From: Parapristionchus giblindavisi
Lineage: Eukaryota; Nematoda; Chromadorea; Rhabditida; Diplogasteridae
Direction: 5' to 3'
DNA: 64,000 bases
Assembly: GCA_943737045.1 (NCBI GenBank)
Contig: CALSFV010000021.1
Location: 930,001 to 994,000 of the forward strand
A program made the translations under genes and the position numbers. Under the pieces are notes generated by a model that did no database searches, was not told where the DNA came from, and worked only from the letters and a program-made list of their open reading frames with translations. This document shows, in pieces, positions 10,155 to 21,528 of the stretch. Within the stretch, counting starts at the first letter, position 1, and every line of letters starts with the position of its first letter.

Positions 10155-11415
10155 TTAGGTTGTCTCATAAGTTCCTGACTTTTTTGTCACATTTTTTCGA
10201 TTTCTTTGTTCTTAGAAATGAATGTATCCAGCGATCTAAAATATCGTCCTTGCACATCGGTCGTATCTTGCAAACATCTTATCAGCATATGGATCCCAGG
10301 TTTCCAGAACTCTTGGAACTGGGAGGCAAAGAATCCGGTGAAAGCCCTATTGACATCAACTCTTTTTTCTCATTGGTCTACTTTAAGGAATCGATGGAGG
10401 GTGGAAACGAGGTGTGCATAGCGTAAGGCACAGTCTTTTGTATAAGTATGGTGGGGTAGGACAGCACAGCCATGTACGGCTAATTTAGCATAAATCGATA
10501 TATCTCTATGCAGTAAATCACATTAGTCCTGAAAGTGGTTTTTGGCATTTTTCTCGATATTCGATAAATCACGAAACCTCTGCTCCCGTAGTCAGACAGT
10601 ATAAGAGGTTGCGATAATAGTAGATATATCGGTGATAAGTTACAAGCCTTTCACCTATTTAGCTAGCGAGCACAATTTCACTCTTCAATTTTTGCTTCGA
10701 AAATCGCGTTTGGGCATTTTTCCTGTCAGTTCAGTCAATCAACATAAACTCTTCACTGCTGTTATCACAGAGGACCTTTCTGTCTTCTCCTGTGATTGTT
10801 TGATTGGGTCATGCCTGGTTGCGACGGGAGGTAAAAGAAAGATAGTCATACCAACCCTCAAATTGTTGTCAATTGACGAAAACGGTATGGATCATTTATT
10901 TTACATTTTGTACACTTTCGACATCCGCAAGCCAATTCACTATAGCTGAAAGGTGAACACAGATCATGGTTGACAAAAACTCACTGGTGTGATGGGGATC
11001 CTATTCAGCTTCTTCGTGCTGCGTTTCAAAATCTAACACCATGCAATGTCCAGATTGGTAACATTGAACGACAGTGTAGTCTCTATAATGAAAGCGATGG
11101 CACCGGGTCTTCACTGTTCCATAACAAGGAGTGCCTATGCTATGCATGCCTCGCAGCATGACTTTATAGAGCTTCTTCTTAAAGAAATATAGCAAAATAA
11201 AAATTATCACGGTTTTTGCATAAAATTGATTTGTACAAAATTTCCCGAAATTTTTCCATCTGAAAACAGTTGATGCTGACAACATCATGCTTACACAGAT
11301 GAGATAATGTGCTATCAGTAGCGCTTGGCCAGACAACCCTGTATGTTCATAGCTAAAAAAGAGAAAGCTTCAAAATCATGACACAAAAAGGTCAGGGACT
11401 TATGAGACAACCTAA
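10155..11415. mobile_element. Mariner-type element M, right copy
   Basis: About 1.26 kb with TTAGGTTGTCTCATAAGTTC at one end and the complement at the other, each next to TA. The open frames inside (for example 10,632-10,949 and 10,970-11,161) show no D,D34D catalytic signature that I can see. Confidence 0.65.
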
Positions 11416-13429
11416 TATATTATCATGGTAATTGAAGGCATAAAATGAGCTCTCCGCTTTGGTATGTAATGTCTGGTGATTTATGAAAAAAATAAAACTC
11501 GTTCTAGCTGGGGGCTGTGTTTTATATTGATTACACATGGAAAGTAAAGTATAATCAAAAATTATTTAGAGCTTTGGAATGAATATGATTTCCAAAAAGA
11601 AACATCGAATCGGTTTATAATCTACCAACGCTTTCAGAATCCGTCAAAAAGAAGAGGACTTGATGTTGCTGGTAGCGACCAGAACGAAGGAAACACCACA
11701 ATACTAATAATAAGCGTACACTCTCCAATAACACTCTAACAACACCAAAACAACAGTACAGTATCACTCAGCAACACTACGAAATATACGGGATACGATG
11801 CCAACAATTTCAGTGAAGCAAAACATGCCTATTTATTGGAGTTTCCAGACAATGGAAGACAAAAAAATCCGGTAAAAAAGGAAAAAAATATGGAACATTT
11901 CCCAGCCGAAGTGCATCAGTCCAAATGTCTAAAGTGTGCCAACATAAAGACTAATGAGTTCTTTCCCCATATTCTACCATTTTTCTGCCTATTTTCTTTT
12001 TTTTTTCACTTTATACATATCATTCTATATTTTCAATCTTCAAAAAGGAAACCCGTAGATGTTGTATTTATTTATTCACATTTATTTATTGATCGTTCCT
12101 CGTGTGATACATTTAAAAGAAAATAAATGAAAAAAAGTTGTTGGAACAAGATATTAAATAATAAAGGAAGCCTTATGGTTGCAATTACTGTATTATATTA
12201 TATGAATTATAACAATAAACTTTATGCGGGCAAGAGAAATTGAATTATGATTGTTATTAACTGGATGCATCACTTGTGTATGTATAGTAAACTATCACAG
12301 TTCAGATATAACTTTCAGAGAAAAATTCTGAATAAACTATCCGGATATGTTTGAAAAGCTCATTTAGATGATGATGCAGCGTCTTACTCACAAGGGAAGC
12401 ACCAGTTGCGACGGAAACAATTCTGAAAGGGACCCATATGGGTAGTTAGGGTTGAATGGGGGACCGACAAATCTGCTTTCAAAAGCTGCATCGCGGACCA
12501 ACTAATCGATAATTTCGACTAGTGATTGATTTCGACCACCACCCTCAAGAAATCCCTGCCCCAAGGCCTACATATTCGGTAAAGGCAGCGAGTATCCATG
12601 TGAATGCAAGGAAGATGGATGAACTCCTTGTCCCAAGTTTGAGAAGCCGTTCTGCTTCGAATGTTTTTGACGAACTTGCACCAATACTGATTATTTAGGT
12701 GTAATTCCCCTTGTATATATATTCATTCACCGTATTCTATTTGAATACAAAAGCTCTGAAATGTTGATAAAACAATGAAAATGAAGTTGAGGAAGTTTGT
12801 AAAAATCAGCAAAAGAATAATGACCGGGACGGGAACCTAAACAGGGGTTATGGGAGCTCCCTGTTGAGCCGTCGAGGTAGTTGTCACAGCTTTCTCATGA
12901 CTTTCAAAGCAAGAACGACCGCTCAACATACAAACTCTCTCGAATACAATGGTCTCTCCTTTGTCTTGCTTTGGAAGAAAAATGGCTTGGACCAGAATAC
13001 TGTGTTGTGCACTCTACGTTGCATCTCCTTGAGTATTTAAGCGGCGCGTGCGTCGATCGATATTATCGATTAGTAGGTCCGCGGTGCAGCTTTTGAAAAC
13101 AGTTTTGGCGGTCTCCCCCTCAACACTAACTACCCATATGGGTCCCTTTCAGAATCGTTTCCGTCGCGACTGGTGCTTCCCTTGTCAGCGTCATCTACAA
13201 TATTCACAGAGATCAAACTTGCCCTATTATGGTCAATAGATTTGCCACCTCACACTGCTTGTGCACACGATTTACCCACATTCGGGCAAATGGTAGAACA
13301 AAACCAGCGATTTAAATACATACAAGCTAACATTTGCTACAATACGGACAAATCGCTCGCCAACTAACGTTACTCGGGCGAAATTAATCTCTGTGTTTGT
13401 TTATTCCTGTCTGGGGATGAGATATTCAA

Positions 13430-13640
13430 GAAGATCCATGCGGTTTCTCCTCGGTTTCGGTTTCAGGAGCATGGATATGGAGCAGTGAAGCCGCGACACT
13501 ACAGTATGGACGCCTTGCAACCGGAATCGACCGCCCGGAAAGCCTAGAGCACGCTGGAAAGATGACCTGGACCGAGCAATTGGAAACTGGCGGAATACAC
13601 CCCATGATGCATTCCGTCCCATCCTCTTGTTGTTACCACA
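13430..13640 (+). pseudogene. LINE 3' coding remnant
   Basis: The plus-strand translation contains GKPRARWKDDL and IGNWRNT, the motif that closes many non-LTR retrotransposon ORF2 proteins (G.P.TRW.DD......NW). An in-frame stop precedes it and no reverse-transcriptase core is present. A second copy is inverted at 37,660-37,900. Confidence 0.6.
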
Positions 13641-13798
13641 AATTATAAAGTACATCTGTTTTCACGATATTTAAAAAAAATCATGTTAAAATGATAAAAT
13701 GTGATTGATTTTGCCTATCCACTCATCCTAAATTGCTTACAGACCGAGACTGAGAGGGAGAAACTGTTACCCAGGGGACAGAAATAGAGAGAGTGAAC

Positions 13799-13809
13799 GG
13801 GGGGGGGGG
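13799..13809. repeat. G11 homopolymer
   Basis: Eleven consecutive G. The matching E copy has a C tract at about 37,477-37,486, so the tract is an old part of the repeat. Confidence 0.9.
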
Positions 13810-13923
13810 AGAGAATTTTCCTTTTCCTATGTGCCCAATATTCAATCGTACAATCGTATTTCTTCTTTTCTACCTCTCATAATTATTTCGTCTTTCCTTT
13901 AAATTTATTCATTTAATTTGGAG

Positions 13924-14006
13924 ATGTCCTAAATACATCGATCTAGTCGAGCGCAACCGTATATTTATGTAATTATTAGAGAAAATATCTTGATGCCAGC
14001 GTAATA
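13924..14006 (+). pseudogene. 'CPKYIDL' cassette in repeat E copy A
   Basis: Reads CPKYIDLVERNRIFM, then a TAA, then LLEKIS, with a GTGAGT donor after GCGTAATA. The acceptor TTGGAG is weakened from TTGCAG. Exon-like boundaries are kept but the frame is broken. Confidence 0.4.
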
Positions 14007-15893
14007 GTGAGTTTACTTCTTTAATGTTTCTATTGTAAGAAGGAGAAAGATGAGGTTGTAATGATGTTCCATAGAAGAAACCTTATTTTGTCATGTCGAT
14101 TCAATTACAAACGATTGTTGTACCAATTATATTTTCTCGTAAAATCTAATTTTCCCCGAAAAATTTGTAAAATTGTCGTAAAAATAGTTATTTTTCGAAA
14201 TTCTCAGAATTCCGATTAGGCTCAAACTGTGCCATGGTAATATCATGAATACCTAAGATCAGCTCCACCGTCTTGGTGTCTAATGTCTGGAGATTTATAT
14301 AAAGAAATTAAAACTCGTTCTGTCTTTTATTGATTACACAGGGAAAGTGCAGATTAGTGTAAAATTGATCAAATGAATTATTATTGATTTTTTGAACCGT
14401 CGAATTAGTTTACAATCTACTTCCGATTTCAGTATCCGTCAAAAAGAAGAGGACTTCATATTGCCAATAGTCACTGGAAAGAAGGCATAGTCCCAAGACT
14501 AAAGCATTCTTTTATGCTTTCGTCTACTACGGTTCAGCAAGAATCCTCAAATACAAGTGTCTGGACGAAGCAATGAAGACAAAACATGCCAACCGATTGA
14601 GAGTTTCGGACCAAAGAAGATAATGAAATCGGGAAAAAGGGAAAAATTGGTCATGGATAACAACACGACTTCACGTCAAACTCGTCAAACACTTCTTCTG
14701 GAAGCCAAATGTCTACGCAAGACTTGACATTATGACAGTGTACCAATTGTTACCCATTGCATTTTCACACTTTGTCTCTACTAATTTCGTTATTTTTTTC
14801 TTACTTTCGGCATATCACTCAATATTGCGGGATATGCTGAAAAGGGAGTTCGTACATGTTGTATTTATTTATTCTTATTTATATATTTATTAGATGATCG
14901 TTCCTCGTGCGATACATTTAAAAGAAAATAAATGAAAACGTTGTTGGAACAAGATATTAAATAATAAAGGAAGCCAATTACTGTATCACAGCTGTTTTAT
15001 ATTTTATTTAAAATGAATCATAATAATAAACTACGAGGCCAAAAGTAATTGAAATATTATTTTCATAAATTGGATGTATCATTACTTTTTTACACTTTTT
15101 TTTTGATTTATTGAAAAAAAATTCAAATTTTTTTTTTGATTTTGAATTTTTTTAAATGATCAAAAAAATCAAAAAATTCAAAAAATCAAAATCAAAAAAT
15201 CCCAGCCCTGATAGGAAAGATTCGATTTGTGCTGCAGGTAGTACTTGAAAATTTTTTTTAGTCCGAACGGGTGGTTTTCGGTGTCGTACTGTGTTGTGAC
15301 AAACATACGCGAAAATGATTGAATGCATAATTTAGTATGTTGCTCCTTGTTTCCATGCGCATTCCAGAATTGCATCTGGTGTCAACTATTTCGTAATCTT
15401 CACTAACCCTATCGTTCATATATCGTTCGTTCACTATCGTTTGTATCGCCTTCATTAGATTAATTTATTTTTTTATTTACGTTTCTAGCACCTTGAAGCA
15501 ATGAGGACTTCAGAGCGAAATGGATAATTTGGATACATTTTAGGGGATGAAATGATCGAGATCAAAAAATTTCTTTTTTGACGATGAAATATGTAGCAAG
15601 CATTATGGTCCAACTTTTCTACATTGTAAATTATGCATTCAGTCATTTTATCTATGTTGCTTCTTGTCCTTTTGACCAACAATAAGATAAAAGTGACGCT
15701 CACTTCGGGTCACAATGCTCCTGGAAAATGTTACAATATCTCGATTAATTATTCAAAGATGTTGTGGGTGGCATTGTCGCGTGAGTAATCCATCCAGTTT
15801 AGTATTTACAATATGTCATTGTAATGTAGGATGTAGTGCATAAATTACGATAATTTGGACGGATTTTGAGATTTTCGATCTTTCGATAAGCGA

Positions 15894-15900
15894 TATAAAA
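15894..15900 (+). promoter_or_regulatory. TATA box of right TIL gene
   Basis: TATAAAA about 43 bases upstream of ATG 15,943, conserved in both arms. Confidence 0.65.
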
Positions 15901-15942
15901 GACTCGGAGACAGAAATCTATGTCATCGTCTACGTTCACATC

Positions 15943-17814
15943 ATGATCTTGGTATGTTGATTCATCTTCTGCTTGAAGCGGAGTTTTCGAGGCATTAGTT
16001 AGGCCTAATGCATCGTTGCATTTGCCCTACGCCGTAACCTCCGCCGTAACGACGGGGATGCTGCGAAGGAGATTACGTAGGCACGTAAGGCAAATGTAAC
16101 GATGCATACGCCAGATCAATAAAATTTGAAAATAAAATATAAATTTAAGGTTCTACTCATTTCTGCCGCGGTGATAGCTGTAGCACAAGGACAAGGTCAG
16201 AATTTGAAAAGAAATTTCTTTCCATATAATCAGGCGAACATCGCAAAGTCTTTTCCTAATTGGTTTCACTTCCCCTTCCTTAATAATTATATTTTTGTAT
16301 GCTGTGGTGATGCGATAAAGAAAAAGTATGTATATGATATCTATGTATATCAGATATTTTCAAATATCAAAATATAATAACACCAATCTATTCAGCAGTG
16401 CTACCGTGTGTCTCACCTTACGAGACATTCGTTAACTGCTCCACATACTGCGAGCCTACTTGTGTTACTCCAAATCCGGTATGCGTTGTTCATTTCATTA
16501 TTTACGATGAGCTTAAAGAAGGGGACCCACGAGATTTGGGCTGCGCTATTGACATGAAGAACGTGGGATAGGAAGTGACATTCAGTTCTCTATTAGAATT
16601 GACTACGTAGAGCGTGTGGCTCAGTGGTTAGTAGTCAGCGCTTGTAACCGCGCCACACGGGTTCGGTTCCCGTTTGCAATTTTCTATACAATTTCAAAAA
16701 CTCGCGCCTTTCCCTGGGCATATCAATGAACTTCAAGTCCGAATTACGGTATTCTGGGGCATCTAAAATTTTAGAGAAAATTGTTTTTGTATACAAGGAG
16801 ATGTGATCAATAGTTCTGTCTGGGCAGTTTAGTCACGAAAAAACTCGTGGGTCCCCTTCTTTAATTGAAATAAATGTAAAGTAGGAAAAGTAAAGTAGGT
16901 CCGAAGACGAGATTAGGCCCATTAGGAATTGGCCTTGAGCTATCATTGGTCTAGCAGTGATCTTCCCCATATCCATGACACAATTTATTTCGCTAGCTCG
17001 ATAACGATATAGAGCTAAAACGATATTTTCAGGATTTCAATCCACTCTGAGTAGCTTTACTATCATGACGACATTGATTATTATTTCAGATCTGTTTCGA
17101 CATCTGCGGCCCACCCAAGTGTCAGTGTCTGCCCGGCTACGTTCGTTATAATGGCTGTTGTATCCCCGTTGGAAAGTGTCCACCAATTAGTGAGTTAATC
17201 TCCTGACCCCTTTTCACGATTGATAAGCGTCAAATTATATATTTATTTATTTATTTTTATTGACTCAACATGAAACACTACAAATTTATTAAAGAAAGAA
17301 TAACGTTTCTCAATGGCCTCTTCATAACGCGCACTTTTTCTCTGTTCTCTTACAACGAGAGAGCACAGAGCGTTGAAGAGACCGTTGATAAAGGTTTCAG
17401 TCCCTTCAAGCAAGGCAAAATTGATCGAAAAATGCTTTTGCCTTTCGCAGATGCAAGAAGTGTATTTTAGCACCAACTTCTACTATTCATCATCAACCAG
17501 CCTTACTATTTTTATCAACCCTTTGAATATTTGACGATACAATTGAGGCCCTGTAGCAAGCACAGCGATTGCTTGCATCCTTCCCTGCGCTTACGGATAT
17601 TACTGCGCTATTGTCAATGGGCAACCGACGTGCGTCCCAGCCAAATGTATTCGTGAGTTCATTTTGTTTATTAATTTATTTTATAGTTCCCTCATAGAAA
17701 AAAAGATAGAATATAGAGTAACATTGTATCATTTTTTCTATCCGGTAATCATTCCAATTTGGTAAATTAATACTAAATTTTATTTTCTTAGCAATTGTTG
17801 CGGCGTTTGCATAA
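15943..17814 (+). CDS. TIL-domain secreted protein, right copy (complete)
   Basis: Six exons: 15,943-15,951, 16,150-16,195, 16,396-16,478, 17,090-17,189, 17,548-17,652 and 17,792-17,814, 366 bases in frame, 121 aa. Residues 1-18 form the signal peptide (MILVLLISAAVIAVAQGQ). Residues about 19-79 form a TIL domain with eleven cysteines and the typical tail QCLPGYVRYNGCCIPVGKC. Residues about 80-115 hold a second cysteine motif, CILPCAYGYYC...GQPTCVPAKC, resembling motifs that accompany TIL domains in nematodes. TIL domains usually bind and inhibit serine proteases; the reactive-site loop would lie around ICFDICGPPKC. The minute first exon (Met-Ile-Leu) and the AATTTAAG and CAATTGAG acceptors are the least certain parts. 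The last exon lies beyond the comparable palindrome. Confidence 0.75.
16003..16112. mobile_element. GC-rich hairpin MITE in TIL intron 1, right
   Basis: Mirror copy of 1,440-1,556, slightly shorter. Palindrome around CCTCCGCCGTAACGACGGGG. Confidence 0.65.
16513..16864. mobile_element. TIR element with internal tRNA-like promoter, right
   Basis: Mirror copy of 671-1,022 in TIL intron 3. A-box-like TGGCTCAGTGGTTAG at about 16,617-16,631 and B-box-like GGTTCGGTTCC at about 16,660-16,670, inside TTAAAGAAGGGGACC ends. The acceptor and D stems do not form a full cloverleaf, so it is not called a tRNA gene. Confidence 0.65.
17285..17425. mobile_element. Hairpin MITE (TTAA-type family), right arm
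   Basis: Mirror copy of 100-245 in TIL intron 4. The two stem halves pair over most of their length. Confidence 0.6.
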
Positions 17815-20100
17815 CTACCGGTGTTAGTGGCATCTACACAAGGATCAATTTTATCACGTTTATTAAGCCGATTGTTCAAAAATATTCAATCCCCTTCACG
17901 AATTTGATCGTTGATTTTCTTCATATTTTACCCGTATCATTATGTTTGGGTGGTAAAGTTTCAATTATCGTGGTTTTCATAATTGGTGAGAAAGATAAAT
18001 GGGCCCTGGTCATGAGGATCCCGACGCAAGACAAGTATTAGGTCAATATGACAGTTTTGGCTGATGCCCATGTCATCAACAACGAGATAGTAACTTTATC
18101 TCTCTGATATAACACATAATCATACAATCAATTCTCCTTGTATATCCGCTATTGATCATATTAAACAGAGGACAAGTATGGAAAATAATGATTTGAGCTT
18201 TTTGTCAACATCAGCCTCTCTGTTTCCTTATTACGCTTACTCCCAATTCCTTTCCATCTCCTCATCATCAATACAATCAGTACAAAAGTCTGTACACTGA
18301 CGGCAAACTCTCCTATATTTGTGCCCTAGGTTATCTAGGATGCGACAGTTAGAGAAAAGATATCTCAAATGTGAGAGAACTTACAATTAGTTAGCTTTCT
18401 CCAGTCCCCGTTACAATCTTGAGCGAGCGAGTATTATATAACGTGTCTTTTTGAGAGAGTTTGGAGTAAGCTAACCTTTCCCTATGGTTAGACAACCTAT
18501 CCCGATGAGAATTTGCCGTGAGTGTAATGGATGTAAAATGATTCTATGGATCATGCAAAAAGGAAAAAAATTGCCTCGCACCTTTTCGACCATCCTCAAT
18601 TTCTACATTTTTAAGCCATGTTCAGGCTTATTCTAAATGAAAACCACTCTTTGAAAATGTGTCATATATAAAGTGGTCGAGAACGCTTTGGTGGGTGCGC
18701 TCAAAAATGTAGTTGAAATCCAGTGGTCCAAGTTGTCTAGAAAACTGCGCTAATAGTAAGAAAATAGTCATACTCCAAGCCCACTTTTTCGTCCCTCCTC
18801 ATTGCTTCTTCCTTGCCTCCTGTCGTCCATCGTGTTCATGTAAGTTGAGTAGATGTTTTTTTTTTCTTTTTATTTCTTCTCTTGTTTTTCTTATAATGTT
18901 GTTTGTCTTAGGGGGGGGGGGGGGGTCAGTCAAATTTGTCATTAGTGGAACTTTATTCAGACAGAGGTGGCAACAATGAAGGCTATCCAAAAGTTCAAAA
19001 AGGAGGACCTGTTGAACGTTGGTCACGAAGCCGTGACTCGGCACCATCCAGTGCTGGCCAACATATTTTGGTTTTCCAGTCATATCTTTTTATTTGCACT
19101 CAACCATTTCTCTTAATTTTTTGGTATGTTGTTTGGTAGATGGCACTGCGATATAGAGATACGATTTTTATCGATATTGGATCACAAACAACGGAATATC
19201 GATCAAATTGCGGAAAATGACAATGTTCTGATATTTTCGGTTGTCAGCCGTGCATATGAATAAGTGTATGGAACATCGCAGTCCTGGAGATTGTCCACGT
19301 AATCCGGCAAGGGCAGGTCGATCATGCCCTTTTCCTCTCCGACCTTCTGAAATGTATCACCTCTCACTATCTTCGCTCTTTCTGCTTCCCTTCTCTCTTT
19401 TTCTTCCTCTTACAAGCTTTCTTCATGAACACATCTCCATTAATTCTCTCATATTATATAATATTTCAAGCATCTACCTTCATGAATTTCACACTGTTGT
19501 GGCATTGTAGTCAGCCAGGGTCGTGAAGGTCTCGCCCATCATTTTATAGAGGCAGCAAGGAGATGAGAGATAGGCACACAGTCAGAGGGAACCGTCGCAT
19601 GGATATAGTCGATGTAGTATGCATTGCTGAAATGAAAATACAGCATGTCTCCGAAGTTCGCATAGTTCTAGAGTAGTATAGAATCGGTCCTCGTTGGCAC
19701 AGGGTTCTGCCCTCCTATTTTCTTTTCATATTTCTCATTTTTCAGCCATTTTACAACTTTCACATCAACTTTCATATGAAATACATAAAATGAAATGTAT
19801 TATCAAAAACAACAGTTTTCGAACATTCCAATTTTCCCTCTTTTACCCCTGACCCAGGCTTCCCCCTCTGCCCCATCCTCTGCACTCCAAGCACCCTTTT
19901 CATATTTCTCATTTTTTCAGCCATTTTACAACTTCTTGTTGTCATTGTGATATTAATCACATATGTGCGCGGAAAATTATGAAGCCAAAAATCCTTGAAT
20001 AAGGTGGAAAATCCACCAAACTAGATTACAATAATGTACTCCAATATACCAAAATTCTATCAATATCCAATATACCAATATTCTCGTTTTCGTCAGTCAT
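17815..20100. other. Intergenic, no gene seen
   Basis: AT-rich sequence beyond the palindrome. It contains a G15 tract (18,911-18,925) and a local direct repeat of CATATTTCTCATTTTTCAGCC (19,727 and 19,900). Short open frames lack splice, signal-peptide or family features. Confidence 0.5.
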
Positions 20101-20149
20101 CTTTAGCGGTCGCCCGTTCATTTTGCTCTGAACATCAAGAATCCCTGCC

Positions 20150-20310
20150 AAGCCGGATTGGGTCACCGTGGCAATGAGACCCAATCATGGGAAGCCAACT
20201 TCTTTGGTCATCTCCAAACTGCCTGTCGATCTTCTCGGATTTGTGAAATCGAAGACGCGCATATGAAGATCAACATAAGTGTTCTGGGACTGTCGGAAGT
20301 AAGGAAAGCT
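20150..20310 (+). pseudogene. Possible LINE endonuclease remnant
   Basis: The plus-strand frame reads SSRICEIEDAHMKINISVLG followed by LSEVRK, like the start of the endonuclease domain of non-LTR retrotransposons (..ELE..i....ilGlsEvR). Only about 50 residues remain. Alternatively the minus strand here, after CCGACAG, could be a second exon of the signal-peptide gene at 20,530-20,586; I favour the LINE reading. Confidence 0.35.
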
Positions 20311-20529
20311 TTTCCCCCATGCACATCAGAGTGCCACTCTTGATAAATGTGTTTTAAACTGTAAAAATACCAAAAATAAGGGTATAAGACTTATATTTTG
20401 CAAGACCATGTAGTAAGGTAGGCATTTCGGTTTACTAGATTCACAAATCACTGCTCTTTGCGGCTATCTGGCAGATTAAATCGAGTAGTCTCAATCAAAA
20501 TGCCTACCCTACTTTGTTTATAGGCTTAC

Positions 20530-20586
20530 CGATAGTTGTCGCGCATCGGCGCTTGAGAGGAGGACGAGGAGAAGAAGGAGCTTCAT
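20530..20586 (-). CDS. First exon of a secreted-protein gene (partial)
   Basis: Minus-strand ATG at 20,586 opens MKLLLLLVLLSSADARQLS, an excellent signal peptide with Ala-Asp-Ala near the expected cleavage site, and is followed directly by a GTAAGCC donor. A TATAA-like site lies about 60 bases upstream. The exon has 19 codons and ends in phase 0. I cannot identify the remaining exons; a frame after the acceptor at about 20,303 (SQNTYVDLHMRVFDFTNP) is compatible but ends quickly and overlaps a LINE-like frame. It may be a remnant cut off by repeats. Confidence 0.5.
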
Positions 20587-20667
20587 TGTTTATCTGGATT
20601 CAGCGAATACACAACAGAAGGCAATAAGCCCATCTTTGCCCAGCTTATAATGCGGGGTTAAACTTTT

Positions 20668-20742
20668 AAAACGTGCGCACGCCGTAACCTCTGCCGTAAC
20701 GTCTTCGTAAAGTCTCCGTCGTTACGGCGGAGGTTACGTCGA
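20668..20742. mobile_element. GC-rich hairpin MITE
   Basis: CGCCGTAACCTCTGCCGTAA pairs with the CCGTCGTTACGGCGGAGGTT strand. Same family as in the TIL introns, located just upstream of the signal-peptide exon. Confidence 0.6.
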
Positions 20743-20917
20743 AAGTGTGACACATAGCTATTCGACATATAATCTGACAATGAGCACCCTTATAGTGTGT
20801 TCACCATAAAAGGCGAACCTATCATTAATGATTACATTTTAAGCGTAAAAACACAATTTGTCTTTAAGATTAAAAAAAGTGTTTAAAAATGCCAACGATC
20901 AATAAAGAATGACTCAC

Positions 20918-21001
20918 AAATAATTATTTCTTCATAATTCTTTCGGTAAATATTCACAACAGATACGTTTGATTTCAAGAAGATCGATGTATTTAGGACA
21001 T
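20918..21001 (-). pseudogene. 'CPKYIDL' cassette
   Basis: TTTCAG acceptor, CPKYIDLLEIKRICCEYLPK, then a stop; GTGAGT donor retained. Head-to-head with the copy at 21,529. The 20,890-21,260 segment repeats at 26,800-27,180. Confidence 0.4.
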
Positions 21002-21309
21002 CTGAAATATTCAAATGATGAGATAAATCATTCAAAAAAGACGCCTGCTAAAATGAACTTCACAACGAAAAAAAGACACCGAATAAATATGATAAGAAGA
21101 GGTGAGGAAGCATCGAGAAAATGAAGGGGAAAGAGAGCGAAAGGTAGAGAGTGCGTATGAGAGACGAAGACAGAGAAAGAAAGGGCTGATTGTGATTCAT
21201 TGAGAAGAAGTACAAGAGGAGAATAATGCCAACAACGACCATTATAGTTGATATCATTCTTTCTTATACATTCATTATATACTGCCCCATATTACTTCAC
21301 GGTCCATTA

Positions 21310-21420
21310 TTTTCACACCCGAGCTAATCAGAATCTTTCCGCTCTGGCGATGCTCTCTCGACTTTTTTGTCTACGAAAGAGAGATGTCAAAGCGGAGAGT
21401 TTAAATTCGCTCGGGGTGTG
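21310..21420. mobile_element. Hairpin MITE, GAGCTAAT subfamily
   Basis: Inverted ends CCGAGCTAAT... and ...AAATTCGCTCGG with arms TCTTTCCGCTCTGG and CAAAGCGGAGAGTTT. Related hairpins lie at 27,595, 30,945 and 52,095. Confidence 0.55.
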
Positions 21421-21528
21421 GTTGATATCATTTTTTCTGATACTTTCATTTTCTACGGGCTGCCACATTTTCCTTTCATTTTCGATTGTTTTGCAATATT
21501 AGCATAAATTCATTCGTTTTCGTTTCAG

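Larger units (their letters stand above)
9690..12190 (-). repeat. Long repeat E, right-arm copy B
   Basis: Runs from GCTTCC (complement, about 12,170) down to about 9,690, in the order seen in the other E copies. Element M (10,155-11,415) is nested inside. It lies directly next to copy A (12,340-15,000) in the same orientation, forming a tandem pair. Confidence 0.55.
12340..15000 (-). repeat. Long repeat E, right-arm copy A
   Basis: Same block order as the copy at 35,404-38,340 but inverted: F block (15,000-14,270), the CCTCATCTTTCTCC block (about 14,050), exon-like cassette (13,924-14,006), GACAGAAATAGAGAGAG with a G tract (13,750-13,810), LINE tail (13,430-13,640), then 13,380-12,340. It lacks the mariner present in the 35-38 kb copy. 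Confidence 0.6.
7832..17523. repeat. Right arm of giant palindrome
   Basis: Mirror copy of 1-7,382. The inner breakpoint is sharp: similarity starts at AAAATTTCTAGAACATTTTG (7,832 onward), matching the complement of bases ending at 7,382. The arm is longer than the left one because 11,665-14,455 is extra; that segment is bounded on both sides by copies of TCAAAAAGAAGAGGACTT. Beyond 17,523 no comparison is possible because the left partner would lie outside the window. Confidence 0.95.

Noticed and set aside
11665..14455. Integration of a circular DNA, suggested by apparently permuted block order relative to 35.4-38.3 kb
   Set aside because: The order is explained more simply by two tandem E copies in both places; no circle is needed.
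16126..16377. 83-codon frame over the TIL gene starting at TTG
   Set aside because: It is exon 2 plus intron read-through; the real start is the ATG at 15,943 joined by splicing.
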